A stretch of 64,000 nucleotides of DNA, from NCBI GenBank assembly GCA_930367215.1, contig OV884059.1, forward strand, positions 63,273,393 to 63,337,392, read 5' to 3'. Both the position numbers and the translations under genes were made by a program. Of the stretch, positions 1 to 10,590 are shown in pieces. The notes under the pieces are model-generated. The model was not told the DNA's origin, searched no databases, and worked only from the letters and a program-made list of their open reading frames with translations. Positions within the stretch are counted from its first letter, which is position 1; each line of letters starts with the position of its first letter. Source of the DNA: Pollenia angustigena. Its lineage: Eukaryota; Arthropoda; Insecta; Diptera; Polleniidae.

Positions 1-1416
1 GCTTTAATACGAAAAAGATTTTATCAATAACAATTGAGAAGTACAATTCCTATAAAAGTTGAAGAAATAATAAAAAAAGATTATGATTTCGTATTCTTAC
101 AAAAATTGTAGACTACTCTTACTAAAATTTACTAGCGATTCTCTGGTTCCAATGGGTACATATGTTCCCGAAGGAACTACCTAGTCAGTATATAGGTAGT
201 AGTACCAACGTCAGTAGTAGATTTCCAATGACACGCACATGTTAAATGTCTATTGTAAATAACATTGCCTGGGGTGTAATAAGTCACTAGTACTGGTGAC
301 TGTGTACTGATTCACTAGTGACATTTCCTGCAGGGATCAAATAATAAAAAATAGGGTGGTCGATTATTCGACATATTTTAGAAACCGTGTTTTGAATATT
401 TCGACTATATAAATCTTTTGTATGAATCGGGCCTGGCAAAGCAGCTAAGAACGCTTTCTTCCTTTGTTTGTCAACCGAATATCTATGGGGAAAAAGTTTC
501 AAAAAGGTGAAATAAGGGAAATTAACTATCGTCTTTTACTTTTCCGTACTTCATGTGATAATTTTTAAATTTTCTAAAACATTGAACTTAGAATCATAAT
601 ATTATAGGTGCAGGTTACTAATTAAATGCAAACTTATAAGACGAAAAATGTTGGTACTTTTTGCTTTTCATCTGGAACTTTTTAATTTTTGGTAATATTC
701 TACCTACAAAGATTAAAATAAAAATGCATGGTTCTGAGTGAATATGAATGTCTAAGAGGGAGATTTTTGGTACTTTTGGTATTAGGCATAGAAACATAAA
801 ATTAAATATGCATGAGTGGATGACAATCTATAAAGGAGACTTTTTGAAATTTTTTTGTTTTTCTTTTGAATTTTTTTATTTTTATATTGAACTTATAAAA
901 TTAAATTAACTCACGTAGAAGATAAAATTTGAACCGAAGGTTGGTCCCTCGCCAAATCAATCCACAAAGGCGGAAAAATAAATGCTAGAAACACGTAAAT
1001 TCATATCGCTCATTTGTTTTGTTTTTCTTTATATTGTGTATTAAATTCATCTTTATATCTTTTATACTTTCCCAGTTTGAAGAGAATGCGTCTTCTTTTT
1101 TTCTAAGTAGTTAGAACAAATCAAAAACCTTAAATGCGTTTATCTCGAAATGGATTTTTTTGAGTTATGCCGGTCTTGCAGCAAATGAGCGATATATACT
1201 TAGATGAACTACATATGTTTTCTTCATATTTACATAAAAATGTATGGTCGAATTTTGACCATTAGGCGAACACTAGTATAAATAAAACAATTTTGGCTTT
1301 TTCAAATATCAACTACAATTGCACAAACTGGAAAGCAAAAAGCGATAATTGCATAAAAACCGTGTGCATACAAGCGATAAATACAGTATCATAGTTATAT
1401 TTCTCCAAATACTTAC
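1..1416 (-). other. Intron of the AIFM3-like gene
   Basis: This is the AT-rich stretch downstream of the donor at 1416 on the minus strand. No open frame here resembles the missing NAD-binding or C-terminal part of an AIFM3 protein, so the intron very probably continues beyond position 1. I see no clear gene or complete transposon in it. Confidence 0.55.
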
Positions 1417-2424
1417 ACTTTTTATTTTCTTGACCCAACTTTGTGCAGATTCCAATGCAATAAAACTTGATCCCAAACATACGACATTGGCTTCGGGATT
1501 GATTAAATTATTAATCCGCTGGACGTCTTCGTATTCACGAACAACGGCTACACCCTTAAGATTGACTCCCTTAATTGGAGGTTTGCTAGCACTGCAACCA
1601 GTTGCAATGAACATTTTATCATATTTAAGCGTAGTGTCGTTAGACAAATATATAGTCTTGGTTTCACAATCAACTTTGGTGGCTTCTGTTGACATTAAAG
1701 CTTCAATGCCATACTCATCATAAAATTCATGTTTGCGGAATTGAATTGTTTCGATTTTAATATCACTTGCCTTGGAGATTTTAACGCGATCGTAAGGTAA
1801 GTATTCTTCTTTGCAAACCATTACAATACGCCCTGTAAAGCCTTCTTGACGTAAAGTTTCCGAGCATACAGCCCCAGCAGGCCCGCCACCGAGTATAACA
1901 TAACAAAGATGGTTTTTCGAATCACGCTTCACCATATTTTTCAAACGTTTTGAACTTTCAAGATCTTTGCGTTTAGCTCTCAACCTTACCTGGCCATCTT
2001 TTTCAACTTCCACTTTAAAACATGGCAAAGAATCAAGGCCGGGAAAATCTTCAATGTCGCCGGTATCAATGTTGAAACAGGCTCCATGCCAAGGACAACG
2101 AACACGACCATCACCCAATACACCGGTATGCAAAGGTGCTCCATAATGAGTACATTTACTGCCAAGGGCTTTAATTTGATTATTCTGTTTGATCACTAGA
2201 ACCCTAGTATTTTCGTCAAAATCAAATTGTTTCATGTCATGCTCCTGTAGATCATTCACATTACAAACAGCTACAGAGTCGGTATATTCTTCACTCATTT
2301 TCTTTTCGCAGGTAGATTGATATGATCCAGAACCGGTGGTACCTGTGGCAATTGTAAAAGGAAAAACCATTAAAGACACATATGTTAATATGTAATTACT
2401 TTTTAATGAATTGTGGAAAAACAT
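1417..2424 (-). CDS. AIFM3: AIFM3-like Rieske/FAD oxidoreductase, 5' exons
   Basis: N-terminal part of an apoptosis-inducing-factor-3-type flavoprotein (Rieske domain plus pyridine-nucleotide-disulfide oxidoreductase). Numbered from 2424, the Rieske ligands are Cys91/His93 (CTHYGAPLH) and Cys110/His113 (CPWHGACF). The FAD-binding glycine motif GGGPAG is near residues 179-184, an ATG-type FAD motif (FIATGC) is near 273, and the start of an NAD-binding fold (VVCLGSSFIALE) is near 312. The exon ends at 1417 before a consensus donor (GTAAGT, 1416-1411) at a codon boundary, and the remaining C-terminal part is not in the window. A 57-nt intron probably occupies 2399-2343, with a polypyrimidine tract ending in CAG; it is a multiple of three and stop-free. 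Two starts are possible: 2424, or Met43 at 2298, which has a better fly start context (AAAATGAG). Family members transfer electrons between NAD(P)H, FAD and a 2Fe-2S centre; cellular location is not shown here. The family call is firm; the start is uncertain. Confidence 0.85.
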
Positions 2425-2484
2425 CTTTAAATTTTTTGTTCACCATGTGGACGGTTTAACGTAAATCTTTTTTAATAATAAACC

Positions 2485-2521
2485 TATAAAAGAATTAGGA
2501 TTTACAAATTTCAAATTAGTT
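2485..2521 (+). promoter_or_regulatory. TATA box and initiator of the secreted-protein gene
   Basis: TATAAAAG lies at 2485-2492. An initiator-like TTAGTT with its A at 2518 follows 33 bases after the first T, the usual spacing in flies. This puts the start of transcription about 48 bases before the ATG at 2566. The divergent AIFM3-like start codon is only about 60 bases away on the other side, so the interval may be a shared bidirectional promoter. Confidence 0.55.
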
Positions 2522-2565
2522 TGCATTCTTAACTCGAGGAGATCACAACGAAATTTTACAACAAC

Positions 2566-3144
2566 ATGGTAAGAGAGTTAAAAGATGCAAAATTAAAATT
2601 AAGTCTAACATTTTTTTTATTGCAGAAATTTAAGCAATGGCTTCAAATAATGTTGCTTATAGCAATTTTAGAAAATATTGTGGCTTTTCCTACTCGGAAA
2701 ATAACCGATGATGACTGGGACACTTTACTTGAGCTCATCGGAAAATCAAAAAATCCGCACTTAAATAATAATGAGTACTATGAATCATTCACTCTTAAGC
2801 CAATTATCTTTAAAATGGATTTCTATGATAGTTTCAAGAAAAAGGACTCTATTAAAATGAGTCCACCATCACTTAATAATAAGAAGGAAGTAACAGTTTC
2901 GTTAGATAAAGTACAAGAAACGAGTTTTTGGACAAGCGTTAAATCGTTTTTCACTAACGATTTAAATTCTTTTGCCAAAGATATTGCCGATAATTATAAC
3001 CCAATTCCGCCGATTGTTTCTGCTATCGATGATGTAAAACGTAGCGATACTTGGGTAGATGTGAATTCGTTTTTTACCAAAGGTTTTAATCAATTTGTCA
3101 AACTATCAGAAAGTACAATTGACGACTTGAAAAAAAAATTTTAA
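2566..3144 (+). CDS. Small secreted protein of unknown family, with a 57-nt intron
   Basis: The open frame spans 192 codons, but the ATG is followed directly by a consensus donor (GTAAGA, 2569). A T-rich tract ends in TTGCAG at 2625. Removing this 57-nt in-frame intron leaves a 173-residue protein that begins MKFKQWLQIMLLIAILENIV, a typical signal peptide probably cleaved around AFPTRK. The mature part is acidic to neutral, Asn/Lys/Asp-rich and without cysteines. It contains a twofold repeat: SFWTSVKSFFTNDLNSFAK and, about 45 residues later, DTWVDVNSFFTKGFNQFVK. Several AATAAA signals follow the stop (3153, 3180, 3191). The gene is divergent from the AIFM3-like gene. I do not recognise the family; the signal peptide, repeat, promoter and intron make a real gene likely. 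Confidence 0.75.
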   Translation: MVRELKDAKLKLSLTFFLLQKFKQWLQIMLLIAILENIVAFPTRKITDDDWDTLLELIGKSKNPHLNNNEYYESFTLKPIIFKMDFYDSFKKKDSIKMSPPSLNNKKEVTVSLDKVQETSFWTSVKSFFTNDLNSFAKDIADNYNPIPPIVSAIDDVKRSDTWVDVNSFFTKGFNQFVKLSESTIDDLKKKF

Positions 3145-3287
3145 AAACGAAAAATAAATTTAAATATTCAAATTGAAAAAATAAAGTACGAATAAAATGA
3201 AAATTTTAAATTTTGATTAAATTTAACAAGATTTTTAAAACTACTTTAAAAAAGTTGTGCTTCTATTATGTCAAAGTATATTTATTA

Positions 3288-4334
3288 GGTGCGTTTGAGA
3301 ACTTTTACAGTAAAATGCAGTAAATGAGTAAACTGAAAAATTTGCTCTCACAAAAAGCAGTTGTCCAAAAAAGTACGCGAACGCAAAATTTGTAAAAATT
3401 CGTAAAATAAAGGCAACAGCTGACGGCAAATAATTGAAGTGTTGAAAAATATTGACACTTTTGACTACTTAACTCTTTTTCTTATCGGTACTCGATTAAA
3501 TACTTTTTATAACACGAACATTTTTGGAAAATACAAACCAAGGCCCATTGAAAAGGTCTGCGCAAGAAGCCTGATGATCATTGTTTATGTTCTTTTTAGT
3601 TGTCAAAAGTTGTTTACATTTTGCTTACATGTGCATGTATACGTTTGTTAACGTTTATGGTATGCCACACATACACGTTTTTCCTTTTGCTTTGTATATG
3701 TGGTAGTAAATTTTTGACAACTAAAAAGAATCGTTTTTTGTTTTTGTACAAGTAAGCAGACCTGATAGATGGGCCTTGATACAAACAAACTATTTTATGT
3801 AATCTTTAATAATTGTTTGTTTTTTATTTTATTTGATTTTACTAATTTGTAGCGGGTTAAATTATTTAAAAGAACATGAATAATTTTTTTGCTATTGATT
3901 GCTTAAGTACCCAAATACTTCACACTTTTACAACTCTAAAAAATTAACATAATAAAAAAAAATTTCAAAAGTTTGTATTTAGCCAAATAAATGCTTCACA
4001 AACAAGTTTAATTAATTAATATTTATTCACTTTTTGTTTTGGGTTAATTTTTATTTCAACTTTTCTTTTATTTAACAATTTTTTCACAATTTGTATGCTT
4101 TTTATTTGTTACTTTTGTTTGTTTACCTTTTGAAACATAGGTTTTTTTGATTTACTAAATTTTACTGCAAACATTTCTGCAGTAAAAATTTGTAACTACT
4201 CAGACAAGAACTGTCACTTTACGCTCTCAATTTGTGTTCTCATTTACTGCATTTTGTGTACTCGAACGCAATTTCGTAAAATGTAGTAAAGTTCAGTAAA
4301 AAATAGTAAAAACTTTTGTGTTCTCGAACGCAAC
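3288..4334 (+). mobile_element. Inverted-repeat element, family A copy 1
   Basis: The terminal repeats start GGTGCGTTTGAGAAC (left) and GTTGCGTTCGAGAAC (right, reversed), flanked on both sides by TATTA. Subterminal repeats of TTACTG and CAGTAAA type surround a core with no coding potential. Two other copies lie at 13823-14559 and 15597-16387. This copy is longer because a 240-bp MITE (3539-3778) sits inside it. The target duplication can be read as TA, ATT or TATTA, so I leave the superfamily open. Confidence 0.8.
3539..3778 (+). mobile_element. hAT-type MITE inside family A copy 1
   Basis: The terminal repeats are CAAGGCCCAT, and ATACAAAC is duplicated on each side (3531-3538, 3779-3786). 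The other two family A copies read straight through the site without the insert, which proves both the insertion and the 8-bp duplication typical of hAT transposition. Inside, TTCTTTTTAGTTGTCAAAA pairs with an inverted copy near the right end. Open frames are insignificant. Confidence 0.9.
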
Positions 4335-4339
4335 TATTA

Positions 4340-5257
4340 GGTCTGTCTGCGTACACATATTTTGCGAAAAATGTTGCAAAATCTTGCAAAATGTTGTCTG
4401 CGTACTCCAAATCTCTTGCGGCGAGAGAGCCAAAAAGAGAATTTTTTGACAGTTGGAAGTTAGAGAACTTGCAAAATGTTACTGGAGAAATTTCCGCTTG
4501 TAAGATTTTGCAAATAGTTTGAACAGCTGTTTGAATGAAATAGTTTTTGTGAAATGAAAATAAAAATTGAAATTTAACAATGGCAGAGGAAAGTAGTTAG
4601 AATTGTGTTGATTTTTAACGTTTATAATAAACAAAACATTTTACGTCATGCTAGAAACGTCCAAATATACAGTGCGACCGTGGCGTAAGTGGAGTGGAGA
4701 TGGCAGAACCGATAGAACCATCAGAACTTTGTGGGACAAACTTTGCAATTGAAGAGGCGAGTATTTGAAATTGTGTTCCTGGCGAGCACTTCACATCCGA
4801 ATTATTTTTCTCCGTTGTCAAGCTGTTGGAGGGCACTGTATTGGGCATTTCATTCTTTTTTTCCATTGTAAGCCGGCACTATGATGGGCAATGTAAGCAA
4901 AAGAAGTTTTATAAAAAACCCGACAAATAAAACTAAAAACTAAGAAGAAATTGAATTAACCGAATTAATAACAGTGTAATAAACAAGTTTTTTAATTTAC
5001 AACACTTTTTAAGCTTCATTTTAATTAATAATTTTTTAATTTACCTCGAGAATTCAATTTTGCGTACACATATGCTAAAATTCTTTTGCTTTGTTATTTC
5101 AATTGTTTACACACCGATCAGCTGTTTTCTTGCAAAATTTCACTGGATACTGTCTGCGTACTTTTTGAGATTTTTTCAGCCGATAGAGTAATATTGGTCT
5201 TACTCTCCCAAACATATTTACTGAGTATTTGCTACTGGAAAAGTACCCAGACAGACC
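4340..5257 (+). mobile_element. Inverted-repeat element with GGTCTGTCTGCGTAC ends
   Basis: The left terminus is GGTCTGTCTGCGTAC; the right reads GTACCCAGACAGACC. Both sides are flanked by TATTA. The left TATTA is also the right-hand flank of the preceding element, so the two are stacked. Subterminal GTCTGCGTAC copies recur inside near 4397 and 5152. A short minus-strand open frame around 4651-4866 has no recognisable domain. Confidence 0.7.
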
Positions 5258-5265
5258 TATTATTA

Positions 5266-5467
5266 CAAGTACATGCAAGTGATCAGCTGTTCAGTTGTTT
5301 TATTTTCGATAGTGTCAAAATTTGCTTACATTTTCGTGCGCCATGATTTTTTTTTTTATTTTTGTTTTCTTTATGTTTGGTTGTTTGACAGTATCAAATG
5401 GTTTTACACAAACAAAATGAATGTTGTTTTTTTTATTGTTGATTTGTTGTAGACTTGCATGTACTTG
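5266..5467 (+). mobile_element. Short MITE with CAAGTACATGCAAGT ends
   Basis: CAAGTACATGCAAGT at the left matches the reverse complement of ACTTGCATGTACTTG at the right, giving a 202-bp non-coding element. The target duplication is unclear. It follows the previous element almost directly. Confidence 0.6.
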
Positions 5468-5509
5468 GTATAAATACACTTTGTATTATGTCCAATTTCA
5501 GAAATTCTA

Positions 5510-5718
5510 ACACTCAATTTACGTGATGAATTTTATGACGTCCAATTTTAGACGTCATTTTTTGTTTGGTAGCAAGCGGTGTAGAGAATAAAGAGGAAGA
5601 GAAAACAGAACTCATGTCTATTTTTCTACCCCTCTTTCTTCTCTACACCGCTTGCTACCAAACAAAAAAATGACGTCCAAAATTGGATGTCATAAAATTC
5701 ATCATGTAAATTGAGTGT
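5510..5718 (+). mobile_element. Full-palindrome MITE with TA target
   Basis: The arms (ACACTCAATTTACGTGATGA at the left and its near-perfect reverse complement at the right) extend about 80 bases each, so the element would fold into one hairpin with a short loop. TA is present on both sides (5508-5509, 5719-5720), as expected for a Tc1/mariner-mobilised element. Confidence 0.85.
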
Positions 5719-5794
5719 TATACATAGTTTTATTTTTATGTATTTGACATGAAAAACGAATTTTAAACATAAATTGATATTAAAATAAAGGTCC

Positions 5795-5942
5795 AATTAG
5801 ACGTTACATAACCATACCAAAACTGTATTGCCATAACCACTGTATTACCAAAACGACATAAACCTACCATACAAACCAATTAAATTTTGGTTTCTAAATT
5901 CGCCGTTACGGCTGTGGCATTATGGTTATGTCACGTCTAATT
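5795..5942 (+). mobile_element. Short inverted-repeat MITE
   Basis: AATTAGACGTTACATAACCA at the left pairs with TGGTTATGTCACGTCTAATT at the right, about 150 bp overall. The core has repeats of the type CCATAACCACTGTATTACC. There is no coding potential and the target duplication is not resolved. Confidence 0.6.
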
Positions 5943-6018
5943 TGAGCTTACATTGGTGAAATTGGCCATTTGTGTTTGTTCCCGGAATGTACCGTCGCGG
6001 GAATATTCAATTCCCGCT

Positions 6019-6637
6019 CAGAGACCTGCGCCGTCAAGTTTTGTCGGCGGCGGCGGCTGGCAAAAATATTGTTGGCGGCGGCTCAAAGCCGGCTTAAGCC
6101 GACTTAAACTTAGGTCAATTTAAAAATTATTTTTTTTACCAACTTTCATATTTTAGTTTGAATAATGCTTGTGGACTATTATCTATTCCTAAATGAGATT
6201 TTAAATTTTTACCGCAAAACCCTTGAAAATAAACAAGGACTTTATCTTACTTAGTCCCAATTCACACGTTGCAAGTCTTATTGATCAGCTTGCTACTTTA
6301 TAACGAGAGTGAAGAGAGGAAAATAAACGTTTCTCTCTCACTCTCTCTCGCCTATAAGGTAGCAAGCTGATCAATAAGACTTGCAACGTGTGAATTGGCA
6401 CTCATTAACATTTTTATTTATTTAAAAAAAACAGTTTTTATTTAAAATAAAAAGAATGGAAAAAATTTGTTTCTAGTTTTGGTTATGCATTTCTTGTAGC
6501 GAACATTCGGTTAACTGACTGTGACCGGCGGCTGATTTTAAGCCGACTTTAGTCGATAAATTTTCGGCGGCGGCGGCTGTTAAAAATAATCGGCGGCGCG
6601 GCTCAGCCGGCTTAAGCCGTCAAGGCGCAGGTCTCTG
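6019..6637 (+). mobile_element. hAT-type element with GC-rich arms
   Basis: The ends CAGAGACCTGCGCC and GGCGCAGGTCTCTG are flanked by an exact 8-bp duplication, TTCCCGCT (6011-6018 and 6638-6645). The arms are rich in CGGCGGCGG and in AAGCCGGCTTAAGCCG, in strong contrast with the AT-rich core. No transposase remains. A second MITE (6257-6398) is nested in the core. Confidence 0.9.
6257..6398 (+). mobile_element. Nested hairpin MITE
   Basis: CCAATTCACACGTTGCAAGT at the left and its reverse complement at the right extend into about 45-base arms around a CTCTCT-rich loop. It is nested in the element at 6019-6637. No target duplication could be fixed. Confidence 0.75.
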
Positions 6638-6689
6638 TTCCCGCTTTCCCTACAATAAAAGTATTTGTTGCGGTTCAAGGCTTATTTAG

Positions 6690-9150
6690 CTGATTATCGG
6701 GAATGGGTTTAAATGGGGGCTATGGTAAATTACTGACCGATCTTCACGAAATTTAATTTCAACTAGTCCTATCAAACTATAATGGACTAAATTTTACAAC
6801 AATATTATTATTATTATTTACGGTTTAATGCGTAATAAAATGCTTTCCGAGAGTGGATTTTTTATGGGGCACATGATAAATTATGACCCGATGTTCACAA
6901 AATTTAGTGGTGTAATTTCGAATCTTATGAAACTTGATTTGACCAAATTTCATTACAAAATTATTATTCGTTACCGTTTAAGCCTAATGTAAATTATGAA
7001 CCGATATTCACAAAATTTGGTGGTGTGATTGCTAGACATATGAAATGAATTTGTTGAAATTTAATGACAACCGGCGCATTCCGTCAACTATTTATGCTGG
7101 TTTTTGTCAATTTTTAAAGGAGGTTGTACATTAGGGTGGGTCGAAAAAAAAAGTTGTGCCAGTCACCCCCTAGAATGAAAGATATGTCAATGAAGTTTCT
7201 AAAACAGGTAAAAATTTTTTTTTGCCACGCCCCAAAATACAGCACTTTTGGTTTTTTATATGTAGCGCTGCCATTTAAAGTCCGATCTCATCATATCGCA
7301 TATCGTTGTTCATGGCTTGAAAGTTGCTTCATTTTTGTCTTTGGTGACTTTTCAATCCGACCTGAAATTCTGGACACCACTTATGCCACCTCGGATCCTT
7401 CCCCCAAATGTCCAATTTTTTTGACGGTCCAAGAAAGTCCTTATAAAATTACGTATGTATCGATTTTAATATGCTCACTTTTATGACACACCTCCAAATT
7501 AAGGCCCTTTTTTCTTTTTCACACACATACTACATTAAACCAAGTAGAAGCCAATACAAACCAAAAAAATGTTCATCAGTCACGCCCTAGAATAAAAGGT
7601 TTATATATTAAGTTTGAAAAACTTTAAAAAAATTGTTTTTGCCACTCCCTAAGTTACTGCCCTTTTAGTTTTACATATACAGTATCGTCATTTAAAGTCC
7701 AATCTCATCGAATGGTATATCATTGTTAATGACTAGAATGTGCCTTTATTTTCGTATTTAATGCTTTTTTAAACTAACTTAAAATTCTAGATGGCAATTA
7801 TGATATCTCGGATCCTTCCCTCTGATGTCTAATTTTTTCACGTGCTAAGAAAGTCCCTCTAAAACTTTGAGTCACCTTGAGTCTAGCTAAGATTTATATA
7901 CACCGACTGCCCAATTTATAATTTTTCGCATACATTTTTTGAGGCATTCTTTTTTATGCATTTAAATTATTTTTTTTTTTTTCATTTTTAGAATTCTGCA
8001 GTTTCTTTATATTTTTTAGTTCTTGTTTTAACTCTGTATCATGGTCTCATATATGACATTATGTTTGCTTTTACAAATGTCTTAATTTAAATTTTGAATT
8101 TGAGTTTCACAGTCCAGCAAAAAAAAATGGCACGAAAAAAAACGCTAGTAGTTCAGATCGAGAAAGCTTGTCAATAAATTCATCCGTCTCACTTTCATTA
8201 AAATATGAGTAGTCCACTTGAAAACACCGCTTAGTTAAAAAAAAACCAAAGGCTAAGAAACAGTTTTTAAAAATTCAAATGACAAGCCATAGAGGGTGGT
8301 TTTCAGGATTATTGAATAATTAAACAAAAATTGCGCGTAACTTACAGAGTTTTGTACGAGATTGATAATGGCTTAGGGAGCCATTAAAAAAAAATGGAGG
8401 CTTTTACAGAATTTTTATTTTGCTATATATCTAAAACAAAAAGGGCTGTTATTTAGGGCGTGGCAAATTTTTTTTTAAAGTCCTTAAAACTGTATAAATA
8501 TACCTTTTATTCTAGGGCGTGACTGACGGAAAATTTTTTTGGTTTGTATTGGCTTCTACTTGGTTTAATGTAGTATGTATGTGAAACAGAAAAAGGGGCT
8601 TTATTTGGAGGCGTGTCATAAAAGTGAGCATATTAAAATCTCAACATACGTAGTTTTATAAGGACTTTCTTGGACCGTCAAAAAAATTGGACATTTGGGG
8701 GAAGGATCCGAGATGGCATAAGTGGCGCCCAGAATTTCAGGACGGATTGAAAAGTCACCAAAGACAAAAATGAAGCCACTATCAAGCCATGAGCAACGAT
8801 ATGCGGTATGATGAGATCGGACTTTAAATGGCAGCGCTACATATAAAAAACCAAAAGTGCTGTATTTTGGGGCGTGGCAAAAAAAAATGTTTTTCCTGTT
8901 TTAGAAACTTCATGGACATATCTTTCATTCTAGGGGGTGACTGGCAAAACTTTTTTTTTTGTATGGAGGTCGACCCGGTCTATTGTACATACTTAATTTG
9001 ATACCAAAATTGTTTCCTTTTCTATTGAGGCATTTGGAAGTTAGCGTGGTTTTAACAGACGGATGTGGCTAAATCGTCTAAGAATTACTCAAGGACCCAG
9101 AATATATATACTTTATGAGGTCTTAGAAAAATATTAAAAAAGTTTCACAT
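6690..9150 (+). mobile_element. INE-1/DINE-1-like repeat, interrupted
   Basis: The left part (6700-7120) has the tandem units typical of these repeats (GACCGATCTTCACGAAATTT and derivatives). The right part (9050-9150) has the shared end module with CAGACGGA, GGACCCAGAATATATATACT and TTTATGAGGTCT. The same modules occur in order at 46112-47051 and 52803-59383. The element is split by the foldback element at 7132-8982. Limits are approximate. Confidence 0.6.
7132..8982 (+). mobile_element. Long foldback element with two-tier arms
   Basis: The ends TAGGGTGGGTCG and CGACCCGGTCTA are flanked by an exact 8-bp duplication, TTGTACAT (7124-7131, 8983-8990), as in hAT or P-like elements. Each arm is several hundred bases long. 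The outer arm unit (about 7140-7490) matches 8600-8975 inverted. A diverged second unit (about 7560-7870) matches about 8390-8590 inverted. The outer and inner units are themselves related (CACCCCCTAGAATGAAAG versus CACGCCCTAGAATAAAAG; ATTTAAAGTCCGATCTCATC versus ATTTAAAGTCCAATCTCATC). The central 500 bases have no coding signal. Confidence 0.85.
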
Positions 9151-9470
9151 GGACAGATTATTCGTTCACCTGCTGCGTGTAAAAACTGTAAATAAAAATG
9201 TTTTTATCTTGTTTCTACACGATAGAAGGTACATACTAGGGGTGCGACGGATACAATTACATATGTTTAGCGAATGCAAATAATGAAGTAAAATATTCGC
9301 GAATTCATATGCAAACAAATTTTTATACCTCATAATATTATTTATTATTTAATATTAGTTATTTAATGGTTTTCCAATACAACAAGATTTATAATCTTAT
9401 AATTGAAGTAAAGGATTTTTATATATTTTAATAAGTTTACTAGATTATAATAAAAGTAAAGGAAACATTT

Positions 9471-9496
<26 letters not shown>
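9471..9496. repeat. A26 homopolymer
   Basis: A run of 26 A lies next to AT-rich sequence just left of the CR1-like LINE. On the LINE's strand this is poly(T), so it is not that LINE's tail. Confidence 0.7.
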
Positions 9497-9503
<7 letters not shown>

Positions 9504-10132
9504 ATTAATTATACAAAAATTAATAAAAATAACAAAAACATGAAGAATCAAAAATCAAAGTAGAAAAGTGTTATTATGCGTAATACTTGAAGAGTTCTTT
9601 TTTAAAGTGCAGAGCGTTGCTTATAAGTTGAATGGACGACGGTAGCGTGTTCCAAAGACGGACAGAATGAACATAAAATTGCCACTCAGATATTAAACTT
9701 TGATGTCTGATGTGTATAATGTGATTTAATCTTCTAGAACGTGTAAATTGAATTTTCTGAAAAAGGTACGGTGGTTTACGGGTGTATACAATTTTGTGTA
9801 ATAGGATCAAGGTCAAGGACCGGAAATTACGAACGGAAAACACAAAATTAAATTTTATTTTTTAAATAAAAAATTTTTGTGTGTGAAAAAAAGAATATTG
9901 TTTTTCTGTGTTTAAAATTTAAACGAAAAAGAAAAGAAACATTTTTTTTGAAAACAAAATTTATAGTTTCAAAAAAAAGCAAAAACTTTTTTTGTAAAAA
10001 AAAACAAATAAAAATTTTCAAAAAACTTTTTTTTTTTGTTGAAAAATATTTTTTAAAACGTTTTTTTTAGAATTTTTTTTTCTATGTATGTATTTTTAAA
10101 AAATTAAATATGTATGTATGTATTTTCAGAAG

Positions 10133-10357
10133 CAAGGCGAATTCATCCCAGGTAATCTCGGTACTACAAAAAGTACAACTCGTACAAAAACCACAAGCAA
10201 TTTGTTTTTGTAAAATCATTGTACAATGTCAAAAACAGAAATAAAACAAAACAGAAACAAAGATAATAAAAGAGAATAAACAAAATTTTGACATCCAACA
10301 GTGATTTTAGCTATTATCAGCAGGGCTTTTAAGACCACCTGTAATAAATTCGCCTTG
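10133..10357 (+). mobile_element. hAT-type MITE of the CAAGGCGAATT family, copy 1
   Basis: The ends CAAGGCGAATT and AATTCGCCTTG are flanked by an exact TTCAGAAG duplication (10125-10132, 10358-10365). A truncated relative lies at 27480-27637, and elements with the same termini lie at 27959-28357 and 29485-29689. It is nested inside the hAT-type element at 9814-11038. Confidence 0.9.
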
Positions 10358-10590
10358 TTCAGAAGCCTCTTCATAAATTTGATTTGAATTTGTTTTGAAG
10401 AATGAAATTTTTATGACAATAATTATTTTGTTTTTGTTTTTTTATGTTTTTAAGAAAACGTTTTATTTTAAAAACTTTATTTTATGTTTTTAAGAAAACG
10501 TTTTATTTCAAAAACTTTATTTTATTTATTTTTTCGACGGCATTTTTTTCAAAACTATTTTAGAAATTTTTTATTTTCTGTTAAACGCCC

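Noticed and set aside
7124..7486. 120-codon plus-strand frame in the left arm of the foldback element
   Set aside because: The arm is repeated in inverted form with frame-breaking differences; no domain.
9471..9496. Poly(A) tail for the CR1-like LINE
   Set aside because: Wrong strand: relative to the LINE it is poly(T), and CR1-type LINEs do not usually end in poly(A).
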